64,000 nt of DNA, taken from Microbacterium sp. CBA3102 (GTDB lineage Bacteria > Actinomycetota > Actinomycetes > Actinomycetales > Microbacteriaceae). How positions within the stretch are numbered: position 1 is the first letter of the stretch; every line of letters starts with the position of its first letter. The notes under the pieces are model-generated. The model was not told the DNA's origin and did no database searches. It saw nothing but the letters and a program-made list of their open reading frames with translations. The stretch covers positions 1,798,001 through 1,862,000 of the forward strand of contig NZ_CP042412.1 of NCBI RefSeq assembly GCF_007954505.1. Reading direction: 5' to 3'. A program made the position numbers and the translations under genes. Of this stretch, positions 8,434 to 16,585 are shown in pieces.

Positions 8434-9339
8434 TCAGTGCTCGGCAGCCAGAAGTGACTGGATGATGCCGACGGCTGCGAGCTGACCGGCGCCGGCCGCC
8501 AGCAGGACCGACGCCATCGGGCCGGGGAGCGAGGCGCGGTGCGCGAGGTCGCCCGCGGCGAAGACCCCGGGGAGCGAGGTGCGGCCGAATTCATCGATCT
8601 CGATCGCACCGGACTCGAGCATCCGCACGCCGAGATCTGCGGCGAAGGGTGCCCGCTGCCGCATCGTGCCGGACGCCACGGAGACGCCGGCCACGACGGA
8701 CTCCTCGGAACCGGCGATGATCCGTACCCCGTCGTCGTGCCTCTCGACGGATGCCACCGGAGCAGCGCTGATCCGCACTCCCTCCGCCTCGAGGGAGGTC
8801 CGTTCCTCGTCCGTGAACGCCTCGGCGATCGGGAACACCGTGATGTCCTCGACGATGCGCCCGAGCAGCCCGATCAGATGGCCGGCGCGGGGGGCGGCAC
8901 CCAGGATGCCGATCGACCTGCCCGCATGCTCGTGACCGTCGCAGAAAGGGCAGCTGAACGCGAGGGTGCCCCACAGGTCCTGCAACCCGGGGACGACGGG
9001 CAGATCGTCGGCGACGCCGGTGGCCAGGATGACCCGTCGCCCCTCGACGGTCGATCCGTCGGCGAGCGTCACGGTGAACGCATCCTCGGATCCGGAGATC
9101 CCGGTGGCGGCACCCTCGCGGATCTCCACGTCGGCGTAGGCCGAGAGCTCGTCTCGGGCCTTCGCTCGGAACTCGGCAGGGGGAGTGCCGTCTGCACCGA
9201 TGATGTTGTGCATGTGCAGCACGGTGCCGTTGCGGTACTCGCCCGAGTCCAGCAGCAGTGCCGAGCGGTGCATCCGGCCGAGGGTCAGGGCGGCTTGCAG
9301 CCCTGCCGGGCCTGCGCCGATCACGATGGCGTCGTACAT
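8434..9339 (-). CDS. NAD(P)/FAD-dependent oxidoreductase, thioredoxin reductase-like
   Basis: This 301-aa flavoprotein uses NAD(P)H to reduce a disulfide or small electron acceptor. The FAD-binding site GAGPAGLQAALTLG begins at residue 8, the redox-active pair CPFC is at residues 130-133, a weak NAD(P)-binding region GILGAAPRAGHLIGLLG follows, and the FAD-closing GVFAAGDLAHR is near the C-terminus. It lacks a fused thioredoxin. It is not next to a thioredoxin gene, so it is probably a paralogue of TrxB used in stress or metal/disulfide detoxification. The ATG at 9339 has a clean GGAAGGA ribosome site; a start at 9387 would lie inside the MerR operator. It diverges from the MerR regulator, its likely controller. 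Confidence 0.9.
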   Translation of the reverse strand: MYDAIVIGAGPAGLQAALTLGRMHRSALLLDSGEYRNGTVLHMHNIIGADGTPPAEFRAKARDELSAYADVEIREGAATGISGSEDAFTVTLADGSTVEGRRVILATGVADDLPVVPGLQDLWGTLAFSCPFCDGHEHAGRSIGILGAAPRAGHLIGLLGRIVEDITVFPIAEAFTDEERTSLEAEGVRISAAPVASVERHDDGVRIIAGSEESVVAGVSVASGTMRQRAPFAADLGVRMLESGAIEIDEFGRTSLPGVFAAGDLAHRASLPGPMASVLLAAGAGQLAAVGIIQSLLAAEH

Positions 9340-9378
9340 GGGAATCCTTCCGTGGAGGTTGCTTTCCCGCACAGTCTG

Positions 9379-9402
9379 TGACTTCATGTCAACATGAAGT
9401 CA
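9379..9402. promoter_or_regulatory. Perfect dyad operator between reductase and MerR genes
   Basis: TGACTTCATGT at 9379-9389 and its exact reverse complement at 9392-9402 are separated by two bases. The right arm includes the ATG of the MerR gene (9394), and on the minus strand the centre contains TTGACA, a good -35 for the reductase gene. It is the natural target of the adjacent MerR protein. Confidence 0.75.
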
Positions 9403-9798
9403 AGCGCCGAGCATCCCTGGTCCGTGGGCGACGTCGCCACCCGGTTCGATCTGCCGACGAATGTGTTGCGGCACTGGGAGTCGGTCGGGCTGCTCACCCC
9501 TCCCCGCGACTCCGCCGGGCGGCGACGATATGGCGAGGACGAGGTCGTGCGGATCGCCGTGATCCAGCGCAGCAAGGCCGCGGGGATGAGCCTCGAGCAG
9601 ATCGCGGTGCTGCTCGACGACGGGAGCGCCGGAAGGCACCAGGTGCTGCAGCAGCACCTGGACGACATCGATCGGCGCATGGAGGAGATGCGCCGATCGC
9701 GGGAGATGACCGAGCACGCGATGGGGTGTCGCGCACACGACATCGCCACGTGCCCTCGTTTCCGAGCCGGTGTGGACGACGTCCTGGCGCGGTTCTGA
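9394..9798 (+). CDS. MerR family transcriptional regulator
   Basis: This 134-aa regulator has an N-terminal winged helix (WSVGDVATRFDLPTNVLRHW, residues 9-28; wing GRRRYGEDEV), a long dimerisation helix (residues 75-105) and a short C-terminal effector region with two cysteines, C112 and C120, spaced by seven residues. That spacing could hold a metal or act as a thiol sensor, as in CueR/ZntR/SoxR relatives, but the ligand is not established. It diverges from a thioredoxin-reductase-like gene and its start codon lies inside a perfect 24-bp dyad, so autoregulation and control of the reductase are likely. The ATG at 9394 has no ribosome site, which agrees with a leaderless message. Confidence 0.9.
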   Translation: MKSSAEHPWSVGDVATRFDLPTNVLRHWESVGLLTPPRDSAGRRRYGEDEVVRIAVIQRSKAAGMSLEQIAVLLDDGSAGRHQVLQQHLDDIDRRMEEMRRSREMTEHAMGCRAHDIATCPRFRAGVDDVLARF

Positions 9799-9847
9799 GG
9801 CTTCGTCAGACGCCTCCGTTTCCATCTCGCGCATAGGAAGCTCTGCG

Positions 9848-9853
9848 TAAACT
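9848..9853 (+). promoter_or_regulatory. -10 box for leaderless tlpA-like gene
   Basis: TAAACT ends 7 nt before the GTG at 9861; no ribosome site is present. Confidence 0.5.
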
Positions 9854-9860
9854 CGGAGTC

Positions 9861-10511
9861 GTGCCAAGCGATTCGACGGTCCGTCTGATCCGCAGCGGCC
9901 GCTCCTCCCGCACCCGGCGCTCGCGTCGTGCGGTCGGTGCCGCGCTCGCTGCGGTGCTCGCCATCGGTCTGAGCGCGTGCGCTCCCGATCCGGTGAGTGA
10001 ATCGTTCCTGAACGGCGAGAACACCGGCTACGTCGCGGCCGACGGCGCGATCGTGGAGATCCCCGCCGCCGACCGTGGCGAACCCGTGACGTTCGGCGGT
10101 GTCACCGAGACCGGTGAGAAGTTCGACAGCGCAGACGTCGCCGGACAGGTCACGGTGGTCAACTTCTGGTACGCCGGCTGCGCGCCGTGCCGCCTCGAAG
10201 CCGCCGACCTGGAGGCCGTGTGGCAGAAGTTCGCCGACGAGGATGTGTCTTTCGTGGGCATCAACACCCGCGATCAGGCCGACACCGCCGTCGCGTTCGC
10301 CGAGGAGTACGGCATCACCTACCCGAGTCTGATCGACGTCGACACCGCTGAGGCCAAGTTGGCGTTCGCCAAGGTCGTGCCGATCGCGGCCACACCCACC
10401 ACACTCGTCCTCGACAGGCAGGGTCGTGTCGCCGCCAAGATCATCGGTCCGATCGACGGCCCGTCGATCCTCTCCACGCTGGTCAAGGACGCGCTCGCGG
10501 AGGACTCGTGA
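9861..10511 (+). CDS. TlpA/ResA-type thiol-disulfide lipoprotein
   Basis: This is an extracytoplasmic thioredoxin-fold protein that keeps apocytochrome c haem-binding cysteines reduced. A twin-arginine-rich N-terminus and a hydrophobic segment end in a lipobox LSAC (Cys40). The redoxin domain carries the active-site WYAGCAPC (C107, C110) and a cis-proline-type loop ATPTTLVLD. The 216 aa fit ResA/TlpA. It heads a four-gene system II operon: it receives electrons from the CcdA membrane protein encoded next and serves the ResB-CcsB haem lyase. The GTG start at 9861 is preceded by a -10-like TAAACT at 7 nt, suggesting a leaderless transcript. Confidence 0.93.
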   Translation: MPSDSTVRLIRSGRSSRTRRSRRAVGAALAAVLAIGLSACAPDPVSESFLNGENTGYVAADGAIVEIPAADRGEPVTFGGVTETGEKFDSADVAGQVTVVNFWYAGCAPCRLEAADLEAVWQKFADEDVSFVGINTRDQADTAVAFAEEYGITYPSLIDVDTAEAKLAFAKVVPIAATPTTLVLDRQGRVAAKIIGPIDGPSILSTLVKDALAEDS

Positions 10512-10527
10512 GTACCTCGGGAGCGTT

Positions 10528-11307
10528 GTGAACCCCGACGCGATCATCGGCTCCGGAGCCCTCTGGCTCGCGATTCCGGTCGCGATGCTCGCGGGACTCG
10601 TCTCGTTCCTGTCCCCGTGTGTCCTCCCGCTGGTCCCCGGTTACCTCGGGTTCCTGGGCGGTGCGGTCGCGCCCCGGTCTTCCACGGTCGCCGGTGCGGA
10701 GGCGCAGACGACGACCCAGGCGACGGCGACCCGCGGTCGACTCGTGATGGGCGTGCTGCTGTTCATCCTCGGCTTCACGATCGTCTTCATCGCCTACACG
10801 GTGCTCGGAGGAACGGTCGGTGTCTTCCTCCTGCAGTGGGGTGACCTGATCACCCGCATCCTGGGCGTGGTCATCATCGGGATGGGATTGGTGTTCCTCG
10901 GCCTGTTCGGGTTCGCGCAGAAGGAGTTCCGCTTCCACGTCGACTCGCGGGCCGGCATCGTCGGAGCCCCGCTGCTCGGCATCGCCCTCGGAATCGGCTG
11001 GGCTCCGTGCATGGGGCCGACGCTCGCCGCCATCATCGCCCTCTCCTTCAACGCCGGAGATCCGGTGCGTGCGGGCTTCCTGGGCCTCGCCTACTCGCTC
11101 GGACTCGGCATCCCGTTCCTCCTCGTCGCCCTCGGGTTCGGGTGGGCGACGAAGGCGGTCGGCTTCCTCCGTCGTCACATCCGCACGGTGAACGTCATCG
11201 GCGGAGTGATGCTGATCGTCCTCGGCGTCCTGATGGCCACGGGCCTGTGGACCGAGATCATGTCCCGGCTGATGGCGGTGATCGGCAGTGTCATCCTCCC
11301 GCTCTGA
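10528..11307 (+). CDS. ccdA: Cytochrome c biogenesis protein CcdA
   Basis: This 259-aa membrane protein has six hydrophobic segments and passes reducing equivalents from cytosolic thioredoxin to the outside TlpA-type protein. The redox cysteines are seen in SFLSPCVLPLVPGYLGF near residue 28 and GWAPCMGPTLA near residue 155, each with the flanking prolines typical of CcdA/DsbD-beta. The GTG at 10528 was chosen because it gives the usual short N-terminus before the first membrane helix and has GGGA 5-8 nt before it; earlier in-frame starts would lie in the preceding gene. It follows tlpA by 16 bases. Confidence 0.93.
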   Translation: MNPDAIIGSGALWLAIPVAMLAGLVSFLSPCVLPLVPGYLGFLGGAVAPRSSTVAGAEAQTTTQATATRGRLVMGVLLFILGFTIVFIAYTVLGGTVGVFLLQWGDLITRILGVVIIGMGLVFLGLFGFAQKEFRFHVDSRAGIVGAPLLGIALGIGWAPCMGPTLAAIIALSFNAGDPVRAGFLGLAYSLGLGIPFLLVALGFGWATKAVGFLRRHIRTVNVIGGVMLIVLGVLMATGLWTEIMSRLMAVIGSVILPL

Positions 11308-11359
11308 TCGCGCCGCGAAATCCACCAGCCCCGAGAAGAACCCCCGCACAGAGAACACC

Positions 11360-13144
11360 ATGACCGAGAACAAGGGTGCCGTGAACAGCGACTCCAGCGA
11401 CCCGCTCCGCCCGTCCGACCACGTCGACGGCGACGACACGATCACCCAGCCGCGGCTCGGGTTCGTGGGTTGGCTGCGGTGGGGGTGGCGGCAGCTGACC
11501 TCGATGCGCACGGCTCTCATCCTGCTGCTCGTGCTCGCGATCGCGGCGATCCCCGGCTCGATCTTCCCGCAGCGGATGGCCGACCCGAACGGCGTCACGC
11601 AGTGGGAGCGCGACAACCCCGACCTGTTCCCGGTGCTCGACGGACTCAAGATGTTCGACGTGTACCTGTCGCCGTGGTTCTCGGCGATCTACCTGCTGCT
11701 GTTCGCTTCGCTCGTCGGCTGTGTGATCCCGCGCATCAAGCACCACGCGAAGGCGCTGCGCGCACGTCCGCCGCGCACTCCCGCACGGCTGCAGCGGCTC
11801 GAGGACTACCGTGCGGTGACGCGAGACCCCTCTGCGGACTCCGGGACGAAGACCGGTGATGCCGATGCCGAGGCCGCCGCATCGATCGAGGTCGCGACGA
11901 AACAGCTCAAGGCACTCGGCTATCGGGTCGAACGCTACGACCGGGGCCGCACGTTCTCGGTCTCCGCGGAGCGCGGATACTGGCGTGAGACCGGCAACCT
12001 CCTGTTCCACCTCGCGCTCGTGGGCGTGCTCGTCACGGTCGGCATCGGCGGCGGGTTCTCGTACACAGGTCAGCGCGTGCTCGTCGAGGGCGAGACTTTC
12101 GCGAACACGCTCCTCGACTACGACTCGATGAACCGCGGTCGGTTCGTGGGCGACGATGCGTTCGCTCCGTACTCGATGCGCCTCGACTCGTTCGACGTGA
12201 CGTATCAGCCGTTCGGCGAGCCGGGTTCCGGGCAGGCGGGCGACTTCTCGGCGAACGTGACCGTGCAGGAGAACGGTGAGGAGCGCACCGGCGCGGTCAA
12301 GGTGAACGAGCCGCTCGCGGTCGCCGACGACGACGTGTTCCTGCTCGGCAACGGCTACGCGCCGACCGTGACCGTGCGTGATCCCGAGGGCAAGGTCGTC
12401 TTCACGGGCAGCACGCCCTTCCTCCCGCAGGACACCAGCATGACCTCCCTCGGAGTTCTCAAGGTGCCGGACGGACTCGCCGAGCAGGTCGGCCTGGTCG
12501 GGTTCTTCTATCCGACGACGGGCGTGCTCGACACCGGTGCGTTCTTCTCCGCGTACGGCGACCTCACCAACCCGACGCTGACGCTCGACGTGTACACCGG
12601 CGACTTGGGCATCAACGAGGGCGTGCCGCGCTCGGTCTACGTGCTCGACACCACGGGGATGACCAAGCTCACCGGCCGCACCACGGACGTCGAGTCGATC
12701 GAACTCACCCCCGGACAGACCGCGCAGCTGCCGAACGGCCTCGGTTCGGTCACCTTCGAGGACGACTCTCCCGCAGGTGCGACGGACGCCTCGCAGTCGG
12801 TGAAGCGCTTCGCCTCGCTGCAGATCCACCGTGATGAGTCCGGCGTCTGGGTCCTCGGCTTCGCGCTGCTCGCCCTCGGCGGTCTCATGATCGCCCTGTT
12901 CGTGCCTCGTCGACGCGTGTGGGTCAAGGCCACGGCACGCGACGGCGAGATCGCTCTGGAGTACGCCGCACTCGCCCGTGGCGAGGACCCGACTCTCGCT
13001 GCCGCCGTGGACGACCTCGTCGCAGGGCACACCCGACTGCTCGACGCGGCCGGAGGAACCACGGCGCGCTCCCCGATCGATGACACCGCGGACGAGTCCG
13101 CCGAGCCGGAGACCCCGGCGCCCGAAACCCGGAAAGTAGACTGA
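11360..13144 (+). CDS. resB: Cytochrome c biogenesis protein ResB
   Basis: This 594-aa protein is the ResB half of the system II haem-delivery and ligation complex. It has an N-terminal cytoplasmic tail, three hydrophobic segments near residues 45-65, 85-110 and 200-225, a large extracytoplasmic domain and a last membrane segment (VLGFALLALGGLMIALF) before a basic/acidic tail. Family features such as SIFPQRMADPNGVTQW and RGYWRETGNLLFHLALVGVL are present. The ATG at 11360 has AGAGAA upstream. A start at 11288 would overlap the end of ccdA by 20 bases and add a poorly conserved basic stretch, but it cannot be excluded. The stop is 4 bases before ccsB. Confidence 0.93.
   Translation: MTENKGAVNSDSSDPLRPSDHVDGDDTITQPRLGFVGWLRWGWRQLTSMRTALILLLVLAIAAIPGSIFPQRMADPNGVTQWERDNPDLFPVLDGLKMFDVYLSPWFSAIYLLLFASLVGCVIPRIKHHAKALRARPPRTPARLQRLEDYRAVTRDPSADSGTKTGDADAEAAASIEVATKQLKALGYRVERYDRGRTFSVSAERGYWRETGNLLFHLALVGVLVTVGIGGGFSYTGQRVLVEGETFANTLLDYDSMNRGRFVGDDAFAPYSMRLDSFDVTYQPFGEPGSGQAGDFSANVTVQENGEERTGAVKVNEPLAVADDDVFLLGNGYAPTVTVRDPEGKVVFTGSTPFLPQDTSMTSLGVLKVPDGLAEQVGLVGFFYPTTGVLDTGAFFSAYGDLTNPTLTLDVYTGDLGINEGVPRSVYVLDTTGMTKLTGRTTDVESIELTPGQTAQLPNGLGSVTFEDDSPAGATDASQSVKRFASLQIHRDESGVWVLGFALLALGGLMIALFVPRRRVWVKATARDGEIALEYAALARGEDPTLAAAVDDLVAGHTRLLDAAGGTTARSPIDDTADESAEPETPAPETRKVD
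13137..13142 (+). promoter_or_regulatory. Internal -10 box before ccsB
   Basis: TAGACT lies inside the last codons of resB, 6 nt before the ATG of ccsB, in the same arrangement as other leaderless starts. It may give ccsB a private promoter; chance is possible because it overlaps coding sequence. Confidence 0.35.
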
Positions 13145-13148
13145 CACC

Positions 13149-14123
13149 ATGCTCGAGCTCAACGTGATCTCGCCGGTCCTGCTTTGGACGGCGATCGCGA
13201 TCTACGCGGCGGCCTTCGTGGCCTACGCCTTCGATCTCGCGCGGCGCTCGCAGGCGACGGTCGACGCGCTCACCGTCCGCGAGCAGGTGCTCGTCGGAGC
13301 CTCTGGGGGGAGCGTCCCGGCATCCGGCGAGGCCTCCGGTGCGGTCGCCGCCCCGCAGCGATTCGTGATGGCGCGGATCGGCACCTCGCTGACGGTGCTC
13401 GGATTCCTCTTCCAGCTCGCCGCCACCGTCACCCGCGGCATCGCGGCGGGGCGCGTGCCGTGGGCGAACCTGTACGAATTCGCGATGATGGGCACGTTGC
13501 TCATCATCGCGGTGTACCTCGTGGTGCTCACCCGCATCGACCTGCGGTTCCTCGGCACTTTCATCACAGGACTCGTCGTCGTGCTGCTCGGCCTGGGGGC
13601 GACGAACTTCTACGTCGATGTCTCTCCGTTGATGGACCCGCTGAAGAGCGTGTGGCTCGTCATCCACGTGTTCGTGGCCTCTCTCGCGACGGCCTTCTTC
13701 GCCCTCGCGTTCGCGCTCTCGGTGATCCAGCTCATGCAGTCGCGTCGTGAGAGACTCGTCGGCGAAGGTGCCACGAAGACCGGTCCCGGCTTCCTTCGGA
13801 CCTTCCCCAACGCGGTACGCCTGGAGAGCCTGGCGTACATGTTCACGATCATCGGCTTCATCCTCTGGACCTTCACCCTCATCGCCGGGTCGATCTGGGC
13901 GTACTACGCCTGGAGCCGTTTCTGGGGCTTCGACGTGAAGGAGACCTGGACGTTCGTGATCTGGGTCCTCTATGCCGGCTACATCCACGCCCGTGCGACC
14001 CGCGGCTGGCGCGGCAACCCTTCGGCGTGGCTGGCGATCGTGGGCTTCTCCGCCGTGATCTTCAACTTCACGATCGTGAACGTGTTCTTCAAGGGCCTGC
14101 ACGCGTACTCCGGTCTGAGCTGA
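13149..14123 (+). CDS. ccsB: Cytochrome c biogenesis protein CcsB (ResC/CcsA family)
   Basis: This 324-aa protein with about eight membrane segments pairs with ResB to bring haem across the membrane and attach it to apocytochrome c. The haem-handling WWD-type signature is visible as YYAWSRFWGFDVKETWTF around residues 255-272, and conserved histidines occur in external loops such as VWLVIHVFVASL. It is the last gene of the tlpA-ccdA-resB-ccsB cluster and follows resB by four bases. A strong inverted repeat ends the operon downstream. The naming CcsB versus ResC varies between databases; the role is the same. Confidence 0.95.
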   Translation: MLELNVISPVLLWTAIAIYAAAFVAYAFDLARRSQATVDALTVREQVLVGASGGSVPASGEASGAVAAPQRFVMARIGTSLTVLGFLFQLAATVTRGIAAGRVPWANLYEFAMMGTLLIIAVYLVVLTRIDLRFLGTFITGLVVVLLGLGATNFYVDVSPLMDPLKSVWLVIHVFVASLATAFFALAFALSVIQLMQSRRERLVGEGATKTGPGFLRTFPNAVRLESLAYMFTIIGFILWTFTLIAGSIWAYYAWSRFWGFDVKETWTFVIWVLYAGYIHARATRGWRGNPSAWLAIVGFSAVIFNFTIVNVFFKGLHAYSGLS

Positions 14124-14144
14124 CCCGACTCTCGTAACGACACC

Positions 14145-14182
14145 GAGACCCGTCCGCGGCAGCATCCGCGCGGACGGGTCTC
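14145..14182 (+). terminator. Terminator after cytochrome c biogenesis operon
   Basis: GAGACCCGTCCGCG at 14145-14158 pairs with 14169-14182 across a 10-nt loop, 22 bases after the ccsB stop. The stem is strong but lacks a clear T-run. Confidence 0.7.
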
Positions 14183-14268
14183 GTGCGTCCGGAGTATTTG
14201 CCCTCCGGTGCGCCGATGCGCAGTTGTATGCTCATCGCAAGGGAGCGCGCCCACGGCAGGAGTCCCAC

Positions 14269-14904
14269 ATGCCCGTCCTCGTCGGAATCGTTGAAGATCA
14301 TCCCGCGATGCTGTTCGGGATCGTGACCATCCTCAACCGCAGCGGCGGTATCCGGGTCGCAGCCAGCGGTGCGACCGCGAACGAGGTCGCGCGACGTGCA
14401 CGGAGACTCGATGTGGTCCTGCTCGACCTCGCCCTCTCCGATGGTTCGACCCCGGCGGAGAACATCCGGACGCTCCAGTGCCTCGCGGCGAGCATCCTCG
14501 CGTACACCTCGGGGGACGAGTCGCAACGGCTCCGCGAGGCGGTGCGCGCGGGTGCCTCGGGGATGATCGCCAAGTCGGACTCGCTCGAGGTCATCACCGC
14601 GTCGGTGCGACGCGCTGCTCAGGGGCAGGTCGTGGCGACGACCGAATGGGCGGCAGCGCTCGATGCGGACCGCCGGTTCGTCGCTGCGCATCTCAGCCCC
14701 CGTGAGTCCGAGGTGCTGTCGCTGTACGCCTCCGGCGAGACGGCCGAGCAGGTCGCACAGGCCCTGTTCCTGTCGCGGGAGACCGTGCTCGATCACATCC
14801 GTCGCATCCGCGCGAAGTACGCCGCGGTCGACCGGGCGGCGCCGACGAAGGTCGACCTCTTCCGTCGCGCGGTGGAGGACGGACTGGTCCTGCAGCCCAG
14901 CTGA
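14269..14904 (+). CDS. LuxR/NarL-type response regulator (orphan)
   Basis: This 211-aa protein has an N-terminal receiver domain with acidic pocket E9/D10 and phospho-acceptor D53 (VVLLDLALSDG), a conserved lysine in GMIAKSD, and a C-terminal LuxR-type helix-turn-helix (LSPRESEVLSLYASGETAEQVAQAL). No histidine kinase lies next to it, so it is an orphan here. Its downstream neighbours, a divergent pair of transporter genes with a dyad between them, are candidate targets only by proximity. The ATG at 14269 has GCAGGAG upstream; a longer frame begins at 14224 but would add 15 residues before the first beta strand. Confidence 0.9.
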   Translation: MPVLVGIVEDHPAMLFGIVTILNRSGGIRVAASGATANEVARRARRLDVVLLDLALSDGSTPAENIRTLQCLAASILAYTSGDESQRLREAVRAGASGMIAKSDSLEVITASVRRAAQGQVVATTEWAAALDADRRFVAAHLSPRESEVLSLYASGETAEQVAQALFLSRETVLDHIRRIRAKYAAVDRAAPTKVDLFRRAVEDGLVLQPS

Positions 14905-14920
14905 TCCCGGCGGGAGGCGG

Positions 14921-16489
14921 TCAGCCCGTGAACGGCCAGATCAGGGGGACGTAGAAGACGGCGACGCCGAAGAACAGGATCATCAGGGGCCAGCCGAAGC
15001 GCGCGTAGTCCCCGAAGCGGTAGCCGCCGGGTTCCATCACCATCAGGTTCGCCGGCGTCGCGACCGGGGTGAGGAACGAGGCCGCACCCGCGATCGTGAG
15101 GGCCATCAGGAACGGCAGCACCGACGCCTCCATCGCGGCGGCGAGAGCGACCGCCACCGGGGCCACGATGAGCACGGTCGCGGTGTTGCTGATGAGCTGC
15201 CCGAGCACCAGCGTGATGAGCACGATCACCGCGACGGCGGCATGCGGGCCGGCCGTGCCCAGGAACGAGCGCAGGCCGTCGGCGATGAGCTGCGCGGCGC
15301 CGGTCTCCTGGAACGCGGTCGAGAGCGGGATCATGCCGGCGACCAGGATGACCGTCGTCCAGGAGATCGCCCGGTACGCCCGGGTGATCGACACCACCCT
15401 CGTCAGGATCAGGGCACCGGCTGCGAGGAGCCCCGCGATCGCGGCGGGCACGATGCCGGTCGCGAGCAAGACGATCATCGCGAGCAGGATCACGGCCGTA
15501 CGCTTGGCACCGACTCCGAGCGGGACCGAGCGGCGCAGGGTGAGCGGCGCATCGACGACCAGAACTTCGTCGCGCTTCGAGGTGTGCCGGTGCAGGTCGT
15601 CCCAGGACCCGTCGAGGAGCAGCGCATCTCCCGCCTGCAGGTCGGTGCCCGACTCGTCGAGCGCCTCCTGCCCTCGTCGCACTCCGAGCACGACGAGATC
15701 GCCCGATGGCGTGCACATGCCGGGGAAGACATGCAGGCCGATCAACACGGAACGCGGCGGCACCACGACCTCGGCGACCCCTCGCGACGCGGAGACCAAG
15801 GCGCGGTCGGGCGAGATCGCGTAGTCGGATCGCAACGTCGAGGCGAGGCGTTCGAGGTCGATCGGTGCCGACGCCGGGGTCCGTTCGGGCAGCAGCCGGT
15901 TGCCGAGCAGCAGGATGATGGCCAGTGTCCCCACCAGAAGCGGAAGCCCGGCGAGGGCGAACTCAAAGAACCCGAACGGGCGGGCACCGCTGTCGGCGGC
16001 GACCTCGGACACGATGATGTTGACCGGTGTGCCGGTGAGAGCGAGCATCGAGCCGGCGTGCGCGGAGAACGCGAGCGGCATCAGCATCTGAGACGGGCGG
16101 ATCCCGGCGCGCGCCGCGACGACCACGACCAGGGGCAGGAGCGCGGCCACCGATCCGTTCACGCTGATGACCGCGGTCATCGCGGCGGCCAGCAGCCCGA
16201 TCGTGAGGAGCAGGCGCGCGCGGGCGGTTCCGGAGCGGGCCACGACCTCCTGTCCGGCCCAGGCGATGATGCCCGTCGACTCCAGAGACTCGCTCACCAC
16301 GAACAGGGAGGCGATGAAGAGCACGGTCGGATCGCCGAACCCGGCGAGGGCGGAGGTCAGATCGAGCACCCCGGTCAGGTAGAGGGCGACCGAGACCCCG
16401 ACGGCCACGACGCCGAGCGGGATGCGATTCGAGACGAACGCGATCACTGCGCAGAGCAGGATGACGAACGTCGCGATGATCGGGTCCAC
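14921..16489 (-). CDS. SLC13/DASS family anion permease with RCK_C domain
   Basis: This 522-aa inner-membrane protein belongs to the divalent-anion:sodium symporter superfamily. It has hydrophobic segments across residues 5-185 and 310-520 and a cytosolic TrkA-C (RCK_C)-like domain at about 225-295 (LIGLHVFPGMCTPSGDLVVLG, then LQAGDALLLDGSWDDL). The hallmark SAHAGSMLALTGTPVNIIV is at about 135-155 and a second half-repeat TPVATPANLMVMEPGGY is near the C-terminus. Members carry sulfate, dicarboxylates or other anions; the substrate here is unknown. The GTG at 16489 lies 6 nt after a -10-like TATCGT, supporting this start over ATG 16516. It diverges from the AbgT gene. Confidence 0.9.
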   Translation of the reverse strand: MDPIIATFVILLCAVIAFVSNRIPLGVVAVGVSVALYLTGVLDLTSALAGFGDPTVLFIASLFVVSESLESTGIIAWAGQEVVARSGTARARLLLTIGLLAAAMTAVISVNGSVAALLPLVVVVAARAGIRPSQMLMPLAFSAHAGSMLALTGTPVNIIVSEVAADSGARPFGFFEFALAGLPLLVGTLAIILLLGNRLLPERTPASAPIDLERLASTLRSDYAISPDRALVSASRGVAEVVVPPRSVLIGLHVFPGMCTPSGDLVVLGVRRGQEALDESGTDLQAGDALLLDGSWDDLHRHTSKRDEVLVVDAPLTLRRSVPLGVGAKRTAVILLAMIVLLATGIVPAAIAGLLAAGALILTRVVSITRAYRAISWTTVILVAGMIPLSTAFQETGAAQLIADGLRSFLGTAGPHAAVAVIVLITLVLGQLISNTATVLIVAPVAVALAAAMEASVLPFLMALTIAGAASFLTPVATPANLMVMEPGGYRFGDYARFGWPLMILFFGVAVFYVPLIWPFTG

Positions 16490-16495
16490 GGCCCC

Positions 16496-16501
16496 ACGAT
16501 A
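16496..16501 (-). promoter_or_regulatory. -10 box for leaderless SLC13 gene
   Basis: TATCGT on the minus strand ends 6 nt before the GTG at 16489. Confidence 0.45.
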
Positions 16502-16525
16502 GGGCGACGCTCGCATCGCGGCGAC

Positions 16526-16543
16526 CCCCCTAGTTCTAGGGGG
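16526..16543. promoter_or_regulatory. GC-flanked dyad between SLC13 and AbgT genes
   Basis: CCCCCTAG, TT, CTAGGGGG form a dyad with 8-bp arms at about 16526-16543. It lies upstream of the -35 region expected for the SLC13 promoter and 40-60 bases before the AbgT start, a place suited to an operator shared by both. Confidence 0.5.
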
Positions 16544-16585
16544 TGGTCTTGTGGGAGCTTCTCGCTCGACAGGATCATGGGGGCT

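Noticed and set aside
14193..14231. TTGCCC...TATGCT as promoter of the orphan response regulator
   Set aside because: The spacing of about 23 bases is too long for a normal promoter.
14663..16585. A large open frame running into the AbgT gene from upstream
   Set aside because: It is the reverse complement of SLC13 coding sequence; its protein is rich in RGD/HQE, with the AbgT family signature appearing only after the true start.
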